DNA from: Corallococcus interemptor
GTDB taxonomy: Bacteria; Myxococcota; Myxococcia; Myxococcales; Myxococcaceae
NCBI RefSeq assembly: GCF_003668875.1
Contig: NZ_RAWM01000101.1
Coordinates: forward strand, 1-32,967
Direction of reading: 5' to 3'
Length of the DNA stretch: 32,967 nucleotides
The first letter of the stretch is position 1, and each line of letters opens with the position of its first letter. The translations under genes were made by a program, and so were the position numbers. This document shows, piece after piece, positions 32,845 to 32,967 of this stretch. The notes under the pieces are model-generated. The model did not search any database. It worked only from the letters and a program-made list of their open reading frames with translations, and was not told the origin of the DNA.

Positions 32845-32967
32845 GTAGGTCGCCAGAAGTTCTCTAACAAATCGCGAAGCCAGAAGCCCTCGGCGAGGCA
32901 GCCTGCCTTGCGGAGGGCGTCCTGAGGCGACAGGCCCAACACCCACTGAAGGGCGGCATCGACGTGC
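32841..32967 (-). CDS. C-terminal tail of a minus-strand gene (partial)
   Basis: On the minus strand an open frame enters from the window edge and ends at TAG (32843-32841), overlapping the lipoxygenase stop by 4 nt. The 41 visible residues include LGLSPQDALRKAGCLAEGF and LRDLLENFWRPT, a plausible amphipathic helical tail with G/C-biased codons. The family cannot be told from so little. Confidence 0.45.
   Translation of the reverse strand, partial: HVDAALQWVLGLSPQDALRKAGCLAEGFWLRDLLENFWRPT

Overview
The window reads as chromosomal DNA of a predatory myxobacterium, most likely Myxococcaceae (Corallococcus or Myxococcus-like). This is inferred from very high GC and strong G/C third-position bias, dense gene packing, large secreted multidomain proteins, sigma-54-type promoters, and two neighbouring lipoxygenase genes beside a P450. 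No rRNA, tRNA, CRISPR array, insertion sequence or phage gene was seen, and no gene-free stretch exceeds 300 bases.

Layout. 1-7.5 kb: a partial leucine-rich-repeat protein (+), a cupin-like protein (-), a secreted GH13 alpha-amylase with CBM20 (-), an MFS permease (+) and an unknown beta-rich protein (+). 7.5-13.9 kb (-): a three-gene operon with 4-nt overlaps encoding a LodA/GoxA-family quinone-cofactor amino-acid oxidase, its LodB-type flavoprotein maturase, and a large five-haem cytochrome. 14-17.5 kb (-): a tetR-emrB-emrA-type efflux operon with a visible promoter and operator. 17.6-21.8 kb (-): a chimeric C45 hydrolase/M1-peptidase-like secreted protein followed by a small protein with a deamidase-like Cys/His pair. 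22.0-23.8 kb (+): ada overlapping a 2-oxoglutarate/Fe(II) oxygenase gene. 23.9-26.7 kb (+): two exported proteins of unknown function, one probably DUF3103. 26.7-32.8 kb: a lipoxygenase-P450-Imm33-like run (-) divergent from a second, differently built lipoxygenase (+). The window ends inside the tail of another minus-strand gene.

Most striking observation. The unknown gene at 6416 and the LodA operon at 13784 face each other and share one promoter design. Each has two TGAC-N2-GTCA-type palindromes exactly 21 bp apart, the first carrying the same 14-base block. Exactly 74 bp further on is the -24 GG of a sigma-54-type (-24/-12) element. A bidirectional terminator separates the two units. This points to one dedicated enhancer-binding protein, not in the window, controlling a convergent regulon. 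The regulon would contain a LodA-type oxidase, its maturase, a pentahaem cytochrome and an uncharacterised protein. Pairing a CTQ-type enzyme with a multihaem cytochrome recalls quinohemoprotein amine dehydrogenase and suggests electrons may pass to haem as well as, or instead of, O2.

Second theme. Two lipoxygenases and a P450 lacking the usual I-helix acid suggest an oxylipin pathway, in which a fatty-acid hydroperoxide made by the lipoxygenase is rearranged by the P450.
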